From NCBI RefSeq assembly GCF_020509005.1, contig NC_063012.1, forward strand, positions 7,254,001 through 7,318,000: DNA of 64,000 bases, given 5' to 3'. Positions within the stretch are counted from its first letter, which is position 1; each line of letters opens with the position of its first letter. The notes beneath the pieces are model-generated. The model did no database searches. It was not told the DNA's origin and saw only the letters and a list, made by a program, of their open reading frames with translations. This document shows, piece after piece, positions 25,392-39,500 of the stretch. The stretch comes from Fulvia fulva. Lineage: Eukaryota; Ascomycota; Dothideomycetes; Mycosphaerellales; Mycosphaerellaceae. The position numbers and the translations under genes were made by a program.

Positions 25392-25626
25392 TGTTAAGAT
25401 GTAGCATCTCAAAGGGAGTCAACAATCAGGAAGTGATCTGGCAGCCTGAGGCATCCACAATGACTCAGCTTGTAGGGAGATACCTTCTCTCCCCTTTAGC
25501 TTAGATAGACATCTAACACAATCAACATATTGGTTCCTGATATATTGCTGCATGCTCGTGCTATTAGTCAGTTGAAGATTGATCTCTTACTCCACTCCGC
25601 TACTATCCACCCGTACCTGTTCAACA
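25392..25626 (+). repeat. 3' LTR of Copia A
   Basis: 235 bp, TG...CA, the partner of 20012-20246, followed by the target duplication TTACC. Confidence 0.97.
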
Positions 25627-25631
25627 TTACC

Positions 25632-26859
25632 GGTAATTATTATACGTAAACTAGGTAGTAGACTACGCGTCTATATTAACTACCGCGCCCTAAACGCTAT
25701 TACTATAAAATCGAGGTAGACTATCCTACTTATCTAAGATACCCTTAACTAGATCAGTAGTAAGAAGTACTTTACTAAGCTCGATATAATCGCTACCTTT
25801 AATCGTTTACGTATCGCGGAAGGGGACGAGTAGAAAACGGTATTTACTACGCGCTACGGTTAATTCGGATGTCTAGTAATGCCCTTTAGTCTCTATAATA
25901 TACCCAGTACCTTCTAGTTATATATTAATAACGCGCTCCGAGAGTACCTAGACGATTTTACCTCCGCGTACCTCGATAACGTACTTATATTTAGCGATCC
26001 CCTAGAGGAGTATATCGTTTACGTCGAGAAGGTTATAGCGAAGCTATAGGAGGTAGGACTTCAACTCGATATCGATAAGTACGAGTTTTACGTCTAAGAG
26101 ACGAAGTACCTTAGCTTAATTATAGGCGCGGACGGTATTAAGATAGACAAGGACAAGATCGCCGTAATCTAAGAAAATGAGACCCCTCGTAACCTAATAG
26201 ATATTCTGTCCTTCCTTAGCTTTTATAACTTCTATAGGCGGTTTATTCGTACCTACTTAGGCATCGCCTACCCGATAATATAGCTTACTAAGAAAGACGT
26301 ACTATAGGTATAGGGCAATAAATATTAGGACGCTTTCGAACGTATAAAACAAGCGTTTACTAAGGACGACATTATACTCGTATATTTCGTACCCGGGCGA
26401 GAAACGAAGCTCGAAACGGATACGTCGGACTTCGTTACTACTATAGTAATGTCGTAGCGAGGAGAAGACAGTATATAGCGCCTAGTAGCTTTTATGTCTA
26501 AGAAGATGTCGCCGTAACAATATAACTACGATATCTATAATAAGGAACTACTCGCTACCGTAAAAGCCTTTAAGGAATAGAAGCTAGAGCTTATATCTAG
26601 AGATATTAATAGAGATAAGGCCGACTTCGAAAACCTTACCGACGAAAGCGGTAGGCTAATCCTAGTATACTCCGATTATAAGAACCTTAAATAGTTTACG
26701 AGTACTAAGGTCCTAAATAGACGCTAGGTACGTTAGTCCGAGTTCTTATTATAGTTCTACTTTAAGATTGTCTATATCCCTAGTAAGATAAATATTAAAC
26801 CTAATACTCTAATACGGCGGCTATAGGACGTCCCTCTAAACGATAACGATCTATAAAGA
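25632..26859 (+). pseudogene. G1 reverse transcriptase and RNase H (RIPped)
   Basis: It continues the RT begun before Copia A: YINYRALNAITIKS, TKLDIIAAFNRLRI, a VMPFGLYNIPSTFQ block and the catalytic box as YLDNVLIFS (chromovirus form normally Y.DD; D-to-N is a RIP-type change). Then come the thumb and RNase H (ETDTSDFV, SKKMSPQQYNYDIYNKELLA). The stops are former Trp and Gln codons. It ends at the AAAGA duplication of Copia D and continues at 32338. Confidence 0.85.
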
Positions 26860-27093
26860 TGTTAAATAGGTACGAGTTACGTAGTAGTAGAAGACGGCGG
26901 ATCATACGAAAGACGAAGAAGGACCTAATAGGATAGCGTATATCTATATATAGTATCGCTAGTATTAGTATAGGTGGATACTAGGTGTCCGGATGTTTAG
27001 TAGCCTATAGGCTAGTAAACCCTAGTCACGTGATCTAGTTATATAATACACCTACACCTATATACTTGTCCTACGGCCTATATGTTCTTAACA
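26860..27093 (-). repeat. 3' LTR of Copia D
   Basis: 234 bp. It starts TGTTAAATAGG like Copia B, then departs from B after about 125 bases. It keeps an intact CACGTG at 27027-27032 in the U3 part. Confidence 0.92.
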
Positions 27094-30000
27094 CTCCTAC
27101 TTAGGCTATATAGTCTCCTACAATCCCTTTACGTAAGCTAGAGCTGCCTTACAAAGTTTTGGAACTACTAGCTATTAAGGGGCTTTATTAACCTATTAGT
27201 AGCTATGTCCTTTATATAGCAGTAGTCTACTACAATCTTCTTCTACTACTAGAGATGTCTAATATAGTTATATACAACATCAATATACTTTGACCTTTTA
27301 TATATATAGGCATCTTTAACAAGTGTTAAAGCGGCTTAGTTATTACCTATAAGCTTGACTAGCCTTAGCTCGTTAATAGTGCCCTTGCTTACCCTTACAC
27401 TCGGCTAGAAAGAGCTCTTTCCCACTAGTTCTAGGCACCCCATTTTCCTAAGGACAGTAGCAAGAAATTGTGACTGCTTTACGGCTACGTTTATAGCTAT
27501 AGACTTAGCTTCTATTGTTAATATTGTAACAGACTTCTGCTTCCTACTTATCTAGGACACAGGTGATCTATAAAGGAACTATACGTATCCTAGAATTAAG
27601 ACTCTATCCACTTTGTCTATAGCGTAGTTAGAGTCCGAGTATCCCTAGAGATTGCCCCCTCCCTTTCTATATATAAGACCTAGGTCTAGGTACGACCGTA
27701 GGTATCGGGAGAGCTTCTTTAAAGCCTTTATATACTACTACGAGGGATTAGTAACATATGAGCTAATTCTTCTAAGGGGGAATGCTAAGTCTGGCCTTGT
27801 CATTATTATTAGCTATATCTAGGTACTATTGTAGCTCTAGTAATCCTGTTTGTTACACCTCTTATCTATAGGTGCCGTAGGCACTAAGTGCTCGTAGCTC
27901 TCTATAGGTAAGTAGGTTAGCGTAGCCTTCTCTCTAGCTATGTTCATCTTGGCTAAGTTAGCGTAGACATAGTGTCCTTAATCAAGCTTTAAAGTGCCTT
28001 AGGACCTGTCTCTTATAATCCTTATTCTAAGGATCTTCGTAGGTTCACTAAGATCTTTAATCTTAAATACTTTTCTAAGCTTAGCCTTAAACTACTAAAC
28101 ATCTAACAGCTTCGGAGCTATAATAGGTATGTCATCTATATAGGTAAGGACTATAAGGTCTCTATCCGTATAGACAAGTAGGTATAGATCTACCTAGGAC
28201 TAGGTAAATCTAATCTTCTCTAGCTTCGTAACATAGAGCTTGTTCCAGTCTCTAGCTACTTACTTAAGCCTATAAAGGCTTCGTAGGACCTTAAACACTA
28301 TTGTTAGAGGTGCTTCAACTCCTAGGGGTAGGATTATATAGATGTCTTCAAGGAGGCTACTTTAGGTAAAAGCATTATTCATATCTACTAGGTATATCTC
28401 GAGATCTCTCTTATACACTACTGCTATGAATACTCGGAGAGTATTATGTCTAACAGTAGGTATAAAGGTCTCTTCGAAGTCAACCCTATATTTCTATAAA
28501 AACCCTCTTATAACTAGTCTTGCCTTAAACTTCTTAATAGCTCTACTAATCATTCTTTTCACATTAAAGACCTACCTAGAAGTAATTAGATTCGCACCCT
28601 TTGGCGGTATAACTACTTCCTAGGTATTGTTGCTTACTAAGGCAATAAGTTCGTTCTCGATTACCTCTCTCTATATATATCCCTATTCGGGGTCTCCTAC
28701 GGCTACCTTATAGGACTTTAGGATTAGCACTTCCTACTAATAGGCTATAGCCTGCCTAACAGTAGCAAATATATATTCTTCTACGTCGTTCAGAATCTCC
28801 TCTACCTAGCTTATTATAGGGTCTAGATAGAACATCTAGGCGATAAGAGCCTTATAGTATTTAGCCTTATACTCTTTAGAGTTATTATCTCCGTCCCCCC
28901 TTGACCTCTTGTTACCTACAACCTAAGGTAGCGCTAGGTGTTTAGATAGGTCGAACTGAACGACATCTTCTTTTTCTTTTATTAGAGTACCCTAATCTCT
29001 AAACTTCTAGTATTCCCTAATGTCCTTTAGGGGAGGGGGAAGTTATATAAACAGCGGTTGCTATAGTGTTAATGACTTAGGTAGGTTCTGTATAGATCCA
29101 CCGTTATCGGCCTTCGATAGTATTGAAACCGCCTTAATATTTTCTCCTAGCCTTCGTAACGGTGTCTCTAATCATCCCCTATCGGAAAATTTCGCCCTAA
29201 AGGGCTTCCTCCTAATAGGATTACGCTATAGCGCTCGACTCGGCTAGTTAGTAAAGGTGATACCAAGATCTATATCTCCCCTTTTCTTATTCTTAAACTA
29301 GTCGACGTAACTATACGCTTTTATAGCTTTTATATCGGGATCCTAGAACAGCTATTGTTTTGTAGTGTTTTCTAAGTAGCCTATAAACACGGCTTCTTTT
29401 CCTCGGTTCATCAACTTGTCTCTCCTTAAGCCTTAAGGTTAGGCTCTTAGGTCTATATAGACTATAGCTTTATATCCCTAGACGCGGAAATAGTCGACTA
29501 ACGGTACTTAGCTAGTAAAGGCTTCTTCTAGTAAAAGAGCAATACTATCAATGATCGGACTATTAGGTAGTCTATTTCTAATTATAGTCTATGCTTATAA
29601 AGCTTCTAGCTAGAACTCAACTAGTATACTAGAGTCTTTAAGTATAGCCCGGACTATATTCTTAGAGGCTTCAATTGACCTTTCTATAGGTCTATTCTAA
29701 AGAGAGTTATAGGCATCAGTTGTGTCTATCTAAGTACTAAACTCCTTCTTCTACTCTTTTAGCAAGGCGAGAATTTCCTTTATACTATTACTACGGATCG
29801 TAGATAGAAAGCACCTTGACTGCCGTTCTACCTAGACCTTCTAATCCCGTAGGGCTATAGGAGCGTCGCTCCTGGCCTTCAAAGGGATTACCCACTTCTT
29901 CCTAGTGAAGTTGTCTACAATCTCAAGGCAATATTTATATCCTAGCCTAGAGACTGCGCCCTAAAAAGGCCTACAGATGTTAATAGAGATGAGGGCTAGC

Positions 30001-32081
30001 CTCTCCCCTTTCCTCTCTATAGTAGGTCCTTTGAACTTCCTTATATTTATAAGGGAGCAGACCTTGCAATTCTGGTGTTTAGAAGGAACAGGAATAGGAT
30101 CTTTCTTGTTAGTAACTCTATATAGGTTTCTTAGTAGTCCCTTACTAAGGTGTGCACATCTTCTATACTATAGCTCCTACTGATCTTCGGACTTAGTATT
30201 AGCTATAGCGGTACCGTTACGTTCTTAAGAGAGTATACTAGTATACTATAGCTCAAGAATTTCCGAGATCGAGTAGATAAACGGTACTCCTCCTCGAAGT
30301 TTAGTCTAGATAACGGGTTTACTAGACAAGGATTTTAGGGTGAAACTAGGTAGTTAGACAGCAAACTGTTAGCTAAACTAATTCTACGAAACAAGACTAA
30401 CTCTAAGGCTAGGAACAAACAGGACATTTTCTAAGACAATTTGCTTTCTAGAAGGACTACCTATTACTACACTTCCTATATATGTAGCTTATAGATAGCC
30501 ACCCCTAACCTTGATCCACTTCCTCTTTTAAAGAGGCTTTAGTGTCCTAAATAGTGAATCTTGGTCAGTCATATATAATGATATATAAGAGTTAAGCAAC
30601 TACTCGGACGAGGGGTACTTACCTTTAGCTTCTATAGTGGAATAGGCAACCTCATTAACATCATTATCTTCTAATAGTATCTTAGAGTCTAATACGTCTT
30701 CCTAGGTCGTATAGGCCCTTATAGGCTTACTAGAGGAGGCCTTTGGCTTGCGGCTCTCCTTTATCTACTTTGTAAGGTCCGTTATTACCTTAAGGATATT
30801 ACGAAGGTTTAGTAATAATGACCTCCTACGAGGTGGTGACGGTTGTCTCTTAGTAGGGTAGGTAACCCTAGCTAGTTTGTCCTTGTTCCTAACAGCCTAC
30901 TAAGCTATAGAAAGGTGTAGGCACTTGCTCATAAAATGGTCACTATTATAGAGATAGTACGTAAGCTTGCCCTAGAAACCCTTCTTAGCAAACATAGCTA
31001 TCCCTTAATAAATCATTGATTCTTACTTCTCCCTAAGGATTGTAAGAATGTCTTATAGTAAGAGATTTACCTAGGTATTAATTGCATCGCGAATTGAGCC
31101 AAATGAGTCTAGTAGAGCTACTAAGAGTTGCTAGATCTTTCTGTCCTTAGTCTTAATGTCTTAGAACTAAGGCGAGATTAAAACAGCCCTCCTTACAATT
31201 GAGCTAAGCTCCTACTAGGCGTTATCTATTGACTAGTCCTCTATTATTACGAAATTGGTGTATTGCTAAAGCAAACTTCTTCTAGTAGCGAGAAGTCTTC
31301 TCTTATATTTAGCTTTAGCCTATTCCTACAACTCCTTCGTATACCGGATCTCGTATATCATCTCTTAGTTATCTATCGATAGACAGATGTATATCTTATA
31401 TAGGGCCGTTACATTATGCCGTCTATACGATGCCTTCCTTATCGCTTGATCTAAAGGAAGGGATAACTCCGATAATATAGAGGGTGTCGCTAGGGTTGTA
31501 GCGGGAATGTCCGTAATAATGTCCTTAAGGACCTAGTTAACCTCCTTTAATACTAGGTGTATTCTTATTAGCTTGAACTATGTTTCGTGGTTCTCTCTTA
31601 TTAGAAGAGGTGCTACTCTCTTTCTTATGAACCTAGTCTCGTTCTCTATTTTTATAAGTTAAGGGACAGGTTAGCTACCCTTAGGTAATAGGATATATTC
31701 GGTCGTACGCGATCGGATCGAAATAGGATAAACCGAACGCGAGGTTAATATTAGTACTAAGACACTATAGCGTAACTCTCTTAGTAGAGGGGGTTTCTAA
31801 GACACTACGGCTCTCTTAGAATGAACAGTTAGTCGATACAAACGCGATGTCCGGAGAGCGACTCTTCTTAGTAAGCTTGCCTACTTGTCTAAGGTATTAG
31901 TATAGGCTCCCTAACTCGGAGTCTAATAGTGCCTTACTAGGCTCTTTTACGTCTTATATATACCTATAGCACGGCTATAGCTTCCTATACAATGCGGGTA
32001 CGGCCTCTAGTCTGCCTTCCTTTTGTTCTAAAGAGGAATAACTCTAATACGACTTTGTCGAGGGTGAAATACCGAGTTACT
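27094..32081 (-). pseudogene. Copia D gag-pol remnant
   Basis: The same domain order as Copia B read leftward: gag/protease at about 32000-30200, integrase at about 30190-29280, linker at about 29270-28750, RT at about 28740-28150, RNase H at about 28050-27150. Stops and missense changes lie throughout, and it is not translatable. Confidence 0.85.
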
Positions 32082-32098
32082 AACCCGGGCTTATAACC

Positions 32099-32332
32099 TA
32101 TTAAATAGGTACGAGTTACGTAGTAGTAGAAGACGGCGGATTATACGAAAGACGAAGAAGGACCTAATAGGATAGCGTATATCTATATATAGTATCGCTA
32201 GTGTTAGTATAGGTAGATACTAGGTGTCCGGATGTTTACTAGCCTATAGGATAGTAAGCCTTAGTCACGTGATCTAGTCACATGACATACCTACACCTAT
32301 ATACTTGTCCTACGGCCTATATATTCTTAACA
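32099..32332 (-). repeat. 5' LTR of Copia D
   Basis: 234-bp partner of 26860-27093, with CACGTG at 32266-32271. The primer site (RIPped) is at 32082-32098. Confidence 0.92.
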
Positions 32333-32337
32333 AAAGA

Positions 32338-33158
32338 TAGTATTAAGAACAGACGTTACTACCTAAGTACCGATTCCTTAATATCTCGCCGATAGAGATC
32401 CGTCTAGGCCGATAGGACAATAAACTTATAACTAAGATCCGTATTATATATAGAGAAGCGGAGCTATAGTAAGTATTACGCTAGTTAGACGTAGAAAAGC
32501 CTTATACGCTACTACGCTAGTACCGTATAGATAATAGCGAGGCGGTAGCTATAGGCGGCCTTATCTATATTAAGAATAGATACGGCGGCTATAACGTCTT
32601 CGTACTAGAAGTACCGGGTTTGCGCTTTAAGGTCTTCTAAGTATATTATAGTACCCCCTCTACTAGTTACCTAGGTCGTACGAAGACCTACGAGCTTATT
32701 ACTCGCGACTTCGTCTAGCCCGGCCTTTCGTAGTATATACGTAATAAGATCTTTAAGTACTATAAATACCGCTCGTTAAAACCCTCGTAGACGTAATACC
32801 TAGGGCTACTAAAACCCCTACTAATCCCGTTTAAACTATAGGACGAAATTGCTATAGATTTCCTAATAGGACTACCGAAGAGTACTGATTATAATAGCGT
32901 TATATATACTAATGCCCTTACGATTACTAACCGTACGGGTAAGGAATACTATAAAATCCTAGTAAAGGAGATAACGGCCGAATATATCGCCGAGGTCTTC
33001 GTCCGGGACTACTACCGCTTATATAGTACCCCTCTGTCTATTATTATAGATCGAGGTAGTTAGTAGCTATTAGCTTTTTAGTAACGCTTCTACGAACTAG
33101 TAGGGATAGTCTATAAGTTGTCTATAGCCTTCTATCCTAAGACTAATAGATAGTCTAA
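32338..33158 (+). pseudogene. G1 integrase, first part (RIPped)
   Basis: It reads from the RNase H tail through the zinc-binding region (VYYSTPSTSYLGRTKTYELI, RIPped HH.CC) and the first part of the DDE core (IAIDFLIGLPKS, NALTITNRTGKEYY, IIIDRGSQQLLAFQQRFYELVG, AFYPKTNRQSN), where the last block is the usual FHPQTDGQ motif. G2 inserted at the TCTAA ending at 33158. Confidence 0.85.
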
Positions 33159-33342
33159 TATTACGGGTAGCCCGCGACCCCCTACTATAGCTACGTCGGC
33201 CGGGCTAAACCGCGGACCTTCTATATCGGGTTAGCGCGGCTTAGCTTTGCTTTATAACTTCGCCGCGCCTCGCGCTCCTCTTTCGTAGCTTCGTAGAACA
33301 ATAACTATCTCGTTCGGACCCTATAATACGCGCGCCCTTATA
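33159..33342 (+). repeat. 5' LTR of Gypsy G2
   Basis: 184 bp, TATTACGGG...CCCTTATA. The terminal TG and CA have become TA. It pairs with 40191-40374. Confidence 0.95.
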
Positions 33343-33589
33343 GTTTGTTCTACTACCCTACCTAGATCGCGGATCTAGGTAAGGGACGCGTAACAATAGG
33401 AATAGATAGAACCGTAGAACTCGAGAACGGGTAGAGTCGCATCAGAACATAGAACACGGTAAGGCGTATAGCGCGTAGATACCTAGAGAACGTAACGTAG
33501 CGACATTATTAGTAGGTAGTCGCGCGCTCGTAGATAGTTAGGATATAGGCACCGTTACGCCTCCCCCGAACCTAGATAATATGACTTTA

Positions 33590-36500
33590 TAAACAGCGAA
33601 CGGCGGCATACCACCGCTACCTAAGCCTAAGGGCAAAAGCAAGTAGCGTATATCTCTTTTCCCCGACCTCTCCTCTTTCCCTTAGAGTTAGATATAGGAC
33701 GATAACCGGCGGGTTATAGTAGACACCGGTGTCGCGCTATAACAAGAGATTAATAAAGCTTACTAGAAGGCCTTCGAGCGAGAAGAAGGTAGTAAGATTG
33801 ACTTTATAGAACTGTTCGAGTTTAAGCTCGAAGAGAACCTAGGCGGCGACCTAGACGAGGTATATCTATTACTCGACGAGGCAGAACATATTCTCGTATC
33901 CGAATACCAGAATGTTACCCTAGACAACCTTACGACCCTTATATCCTAACACCCGAAGACCACCTACGACTTTGTACTATAAGTAGTTAACACGGCGATT
34001 ACTAAGGGTAGACAACTCGATATAATAGAGCGAGCTAACGACCTCTAGAACACCTAGTACACTACGCTATATACCGAATACGACCGTATCTATAAGATGC
34101 TACGAAGTAAAGAGCTTGTTACACAGAAAATGGTAGTAGATCTTAAGAGTAAGAAGGATTGCGACCTAGCTAAGTTATAAGAGCTAGAGAAGAAATATAA
34201 GGAAGCTAATAACCTATATAAGTAGTTTAGCGAGATCTACGAGAAGGAGAAGAAGAAGGCACAAGATGCTAAGGTGAAGAACTAGGCCCTATAACAAGAA
34301 GTCGATGACCTAAAGGCTCGGCTTAAGGTAGGAGACACTATATAGAACGGAGGTAGGGGCCGCTTAGGCCGCCGACCCTCTCGTTCCCGCCTACGCGAGA
34401 CCTTACTCGAGCAGCTGTTACGTAGGTATCGTGAAGCTACTAGTAGAGGTGGCGGTAGCGGTAGTAGTAATGACGATAGAGACGGCTATAACCGTAGTAA
34501 TAATAGCCGAGGACGTGATAACGACCGTCCGCGACTAGGACCTAACAATAGTCGTAACTCGAGAATACGTAACACCCGTACCTAGACACTACTAGTTGAC
34601 CTTCTAGAGCGTCTCTTTACTATTGACCGCACCCTTACTCGCGGCATAGAGATCGGCAAGGGTATGCCTAACCCTAAGTACTTTAAGAACGATAATGACC
34701 CTAATTTCGATAGCTAGTATAGTAGTATTCTCCTAAAGCTAACTATAGTGACCTTCCGTACTAAGGTAGATAGTCTACGCTTCGTATATAGGTAGACGTA
34801 AGGTGATCCTTAGCGAAGTATTAAGCCGAGGATCCCTATGCCTAGACAGTAGTCCTTTAACGAGTTCAAGACTAGAGAAGAGTTGTTAGATTAGATAACA
34901 CGCTAATATAGTATACGTAATAAAGGAACTAAGGCTATAGTTAATATTACTACCTATAAGTAAGAACAAGGCGAAACCTTTATAGCCTTCTATATACGCT
35001 ACTCGAAGTTACGCGCCTAGAAATTATAGACCGATAAGACCGAGCTTATACTATTCCGTAACCGACTAAACCGTAAGTACTTTATTAAGACCTTCGGCGA
35101 CCGCGAAGTCGACCGCCGCCTAGATAGTATATAAGACGTTATCGAGGAGTATACCGTACTAGACGAGAGCTTCTACGAGACAGATCGACTATACCCGTAG
35201 AAGGAGCGCCCCCGTAGTAATAGCAACTTAAACGGTAATAGCGGCTAGAATAACTAGAATAACGGTAACGTAGTTACTAGTACCGCTACCGGTGTAGTAG
35301 ATGCCTTAGTATAGCGCCTACTACAGTACGCTAGTACTAAGAAGAAGGAGGATCTACCGACATATCTATAGAACCTACCTACGCTTAACCGTAAGTAGCG
35401 CGAAGACCTTAAGAAGTAGGGTAAGTACTACCGCTACCGTATAGGTTCTTACGTATCGACTAACCCTAAATACCTAATGTATAGGTACGATAGCGACTAT
35501 CGCCTACCGCGTCTACGTAATACTACGCCGAATCCGAACGCGAACCTTAGTTCCCTACCCGCCGATCCGTAGTAGGGAAATGGCACGACCGCTGCCTAAG
35601 CGTAGTAGATAGCGGTCACCCGAACTTCCTAGGATAGAAAGAGTATAAGATTAAGAGATACGGAATGTAAGAGACGGTAATAGACTATAGTAAGGAGCTT
35701 AAGATATCGGTATACGTACTAGATAAACAATAGCTAGCTATACACCCTTATATATTATTACCCGTAATAATATAATATAGAAAGGCTCGAGGCCTTATAG
35801 ATTCTACTTCTACCTCTCTCTTTCTTAACTAGAAATTTATACGTAGATACATAATACCCCTAATCCCTTTAACGCAAAGCCGACGACTAATACTAGGAGA
35901 TAGAACGGCTACTATACGGCAGATTATATACGCGGCCCTTATAGACGTAGTTGTCGGCGATTATTACGAGCAAATGTTATACTACGTCACCGACCTCGAA
36001 TATAATATCGTCTTTGGCCTACCGTAGCTTATAGCGTATAACCTAAACATCTTCTAGGAGATAGGCGAGGTGGCATTTAGATCGGATTACTACTTTAGTC
36101 ACTATCTATAGAATAAGACATCGATAATAGTACAATCCCTAAACTATCGCAAGAAGAAGAAGTAGGCACTAGTACGGTACGGACTAGAGCCCTTTACTAG
36201 AGAAGCAGCGAGCTTTATAGTAGGAGGGGCGGAGCTAAACGTCTTATTATATAACCTAGAAGACATAGACGATAAAGAAGTGGACTACTAGGGCGTTTCT
36301 TAACGCGCGTAGGGAATGTACGCGTACCGGCCTAGGGCTAAGTGCTTCTACATTATGCCTACTAGGCGTAAGAGCGACGACGGAGAGCTTAAGCTAAGTG
36401 TAATAGCTACTAATGATCTAGACCAATTCTTGAATAAGCAGTTCAATTATAACCCGAAGGAGAAGTTACCGCCGATATACTACGATATTACGGACGCTTT

Positions 36501-39500
36501 CTTAGCTAAGGATTATAAAAGACTCCCACCTTACCGACTAGACGTAGATCATGAGATTTATATTAAGTCTAATAGTCTATAAGAGCCACTATACCGCAAG
36601 CCCTACGGCCTAGCTAAGAAGGAGAACGAGGCAGTTAAGAAATAGCTAGACGAGTAAATATCTAAAGGGAAGGTACGGAAAGTAGGGCAAAAGACGAGCT
36701 AGTCTCCTATACTAGTACTAGTAGTACGTAAGCCTAGAGGTAGGCTGCGTGTTTATATCGACTATAGAGGATTGAATGCGATCACTATTAAGAACCGGTA
36801 TCCGATTCCCTTAATATAAGAGACGCTTAACCGTATATACGGCAAGAAGTACTTTACGAAGCTAGACATTATAGTAGCCTTTAATAAGTTACGGATAGCT
36901 AAAGGGCACGAGTGGTTAACGGCGTTTACGACACGATACGGTATCTACGAGTGTCTAGTACTGCCATTCGGCTTATATAACGGACTAGTATCGTTCTAAT
37001 TATATATTAATAAGGTCTTATAAGAACACCTAGACGACTTTGTATCAGCCTACCTAGATAACGTACTTATCTTTAGTGACACCTTAGAGGAGCACATTAA
37101 ACACGTACGGAAGGTTCTTACTAAGCTACGCGATATAGGACTTATAGTAGACATCGACAAAAGCGAATTCTACTAATAGAAGGTAAGGTATCTTAGGCTA
37201 ATTATAACCCCTAACGGTATCGAGATGGACCCCGAGAAACTCGAATGTATTTAGACATAGGAAGCTCCTAAGAACCTAAAGGATGTCTAGGCCTTCCTTA
37301 GATTTGCCAACTTCTATAGGCGGTTCATCGAAGCATTTTCGCGTATAGCTACTCCTCTTATAAACCTGACCAAGTCGGACGGACTAAGTAATCATAAGAA
37401 CAGAAGGATTCAATAGTTACTAGATTACTAACGAGCCTTTGACAATCTGAAAGCTACGTTTAGTAAAGCCGGCATGCTCGTACATTATATACTAGGTAGG
37501 GAAACGGTAGTAGAGACAGATTCTTCAGATTTTATAAACGCCGGCGTACTTTCGTAGTATAACGAGAAGAGTGTACTACATCCTATAGCCTTCTACTCGA
37601 AGAAGTTAAGTCTATAGGAGTGCAATTATAAAATCTATAACAAGGAACTGTTAGCTATTATTAAGGCTTTTAAGGAATAGAGACCCGAGCTCGCCTACGA
37701 AGTAGATAATAAGGACTTATAGCTAGTCAAGATTTATACCGACTATAAGAATTTAGAATACTTTATAAAGACAAAGTAGCTGAATCGGCGACAAGCGCGT
37801 TAGGCTAAGTTCTTATTATAGTTCAACTTTAAGATCATATACCGTCTAGGACTTTAAGGTATAAAGCTAGACAGCCTAACGAGACGTAGCTAGGACCTTC
37901 CGTAGGGGGTGAACGACCCTCGGAACTAGTATTAGTAGTAGACATTGCTGCCTCCTAAGCGATTCCTTAAGATCGCCTTACTATAGGCAATAGTAGAAGA
38001 TACGCCGGAAGAAGAGGAACTAGTATAGCTAGACCCTAAAGCTAAAGAGTTCATACCTATAGAACGAGATACGCCTACTAAATAACCGGCGACGCGTAAA
38101 AGTCAACGGGAAGCCGAACTCGAGTATTAAATGTCGACGGCGTACGTAACCGATAACGAGCTTAAGACCGCGATTAAGGACCTATAGAAAGACCGTACTC
38201 CTATACTACTATAGAGAGCGAAGATTCACCTAGTACACTATAAAGTAGATAGCGACCTGCTATATATTCGAAATCAATACGACGGCTAGAGCTTATAGGT
38301 ACTAAATGACTAAGCCTTATAGACTAGGATAATCAAGATAAACTATAACGCTCTAGTAGTAGGCTATCTAGGACGAGCTCGTACTTATAAACTCGTAGCA
38401 CGTAAATTCTACTAGCCTAGATTAGCGAGATCCGTACGTAGATACACCGCGAATTGCCGTACCTACCGTATAACAAAATCTCTATACTCCTAGCCACTAG
38501 GATTATTATAGCCACTTCCTGTTCTAGATCGGCCTTAGAAACATATTACAGTCGACTTCGTTATCGGACTCCTAGATAGCACTCTTAACGGCATAGTCTA
38601 TAACAACATTATGACCGTTACTAATAGGCTTACTAAGGAAGTCGAGCTGATCCCTATTAGCGCAATAATAGTATAGAATACGGCAAGGCTTTTCCTTAAA
38701 TATATATTCTATCGGCGCGGGTTTCCTAATACTATTATATTAGACCGTAGTAAGTAGTAGGTTGCTACCTTCTAGAAGAAACACTATAAGATGCTCCGCA
38801 CAAATCGTAAGCTAAGTTCTTCGTATCACCTAGAAACTAATAGACAGTCAGAACGTACTAACTAGGCGATAGAACAGTATCTTCGTATGTTCACTAATAA
38901 GGCATAGAATAACTAGGTAGAATAGCTATGCCTTACTTAGTTCGCGATCAATAATCACCTATCCGAGACTACTAGTATGTCGCCGTTCTACGCTACCTTA
39001 GGCTATAACCCTAAGTTTATAGAGCGAGTTGACCTAAACGCTAGAAAGGAGGGAGGACTGACTACTCTCTAGCGACTAGATACGCGATCAGTAGAAACCT
39101 TTATACGTCGAATTTACGAGCTTCATAAGCACCTTTAAGAGAATATACGAATGTTATAAGCTCTCTAAGTAGAAGTAGTAAACCGCTACCGAAGCATTCC
39201 TCTAGACTATAAGGTAGGTAATTAGGTATATCTTAGTACTAAGAACATCCGTACGACTCGACTATCTAAGAAGCTAGACAGGAAATATACCGGCCCTTAC
39301 TAGATTACGGAAGTCATACCGGCTAGACTCTCTTATCGACTAAAACTATTAGACGCTCTAGTAGGACTTAATAACTGCTTCTATACCTTACTACTATAAC
39401 GAGCCGACCACCCCGATTTCCTACTACTTAAAGGGTAGCATCTAGCGCCGCTACTACCAATAACTATCGAACCTAACACTACCGAGGCTAATATAGTAGC

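Larger units (their letters stand above)
20012..25626 (+). mobile_element. Ty1/Copia retrotransposon A, young, nearly RIP-free
   Basis: A 5,615-bp Copia element inserted in the RT of G1 with a perfect 5-bp duplication TTACC (20007-20011 and 25627-25631). The two 235-bp LTRs differ at only two bases, both RIP-type transitions, so insertion was recent and later than the heavy RIP of its host. It has a half-tRNA primer site, one gag-pol frame from the ATG at 20695 to the stop at 25326, and a purine-rich tract before the 3' LTR. Two stop codons and one lost catalytic residue disable it. It is a different family from Copia B, C and D but has the same plan. Confidence 0.97.
26860..32332 (-). mobile_element. 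Ty1/Copia retrotransposon D, heavily RIPped, variant U3
   Basis: 5,473 bp in reverse orientation with a perfect 5-bp duplication AAAGA (26855-26859 and 32333-32337). The body aligns with Copia B and C over gag, protease, integrase, RT and RNase H, but the LTRs are 234 bp, not 218. About 125 bases shared with B form the R/U5 side; the rest (U3) is unrelated. CA/TG are nearly gone over most of its length, and no frame longer than about 75 codons survives. Some short stretches (such as 29880-29930) are less mutated. It interrupts G1 after the RNase H. Confidence 0.93.
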
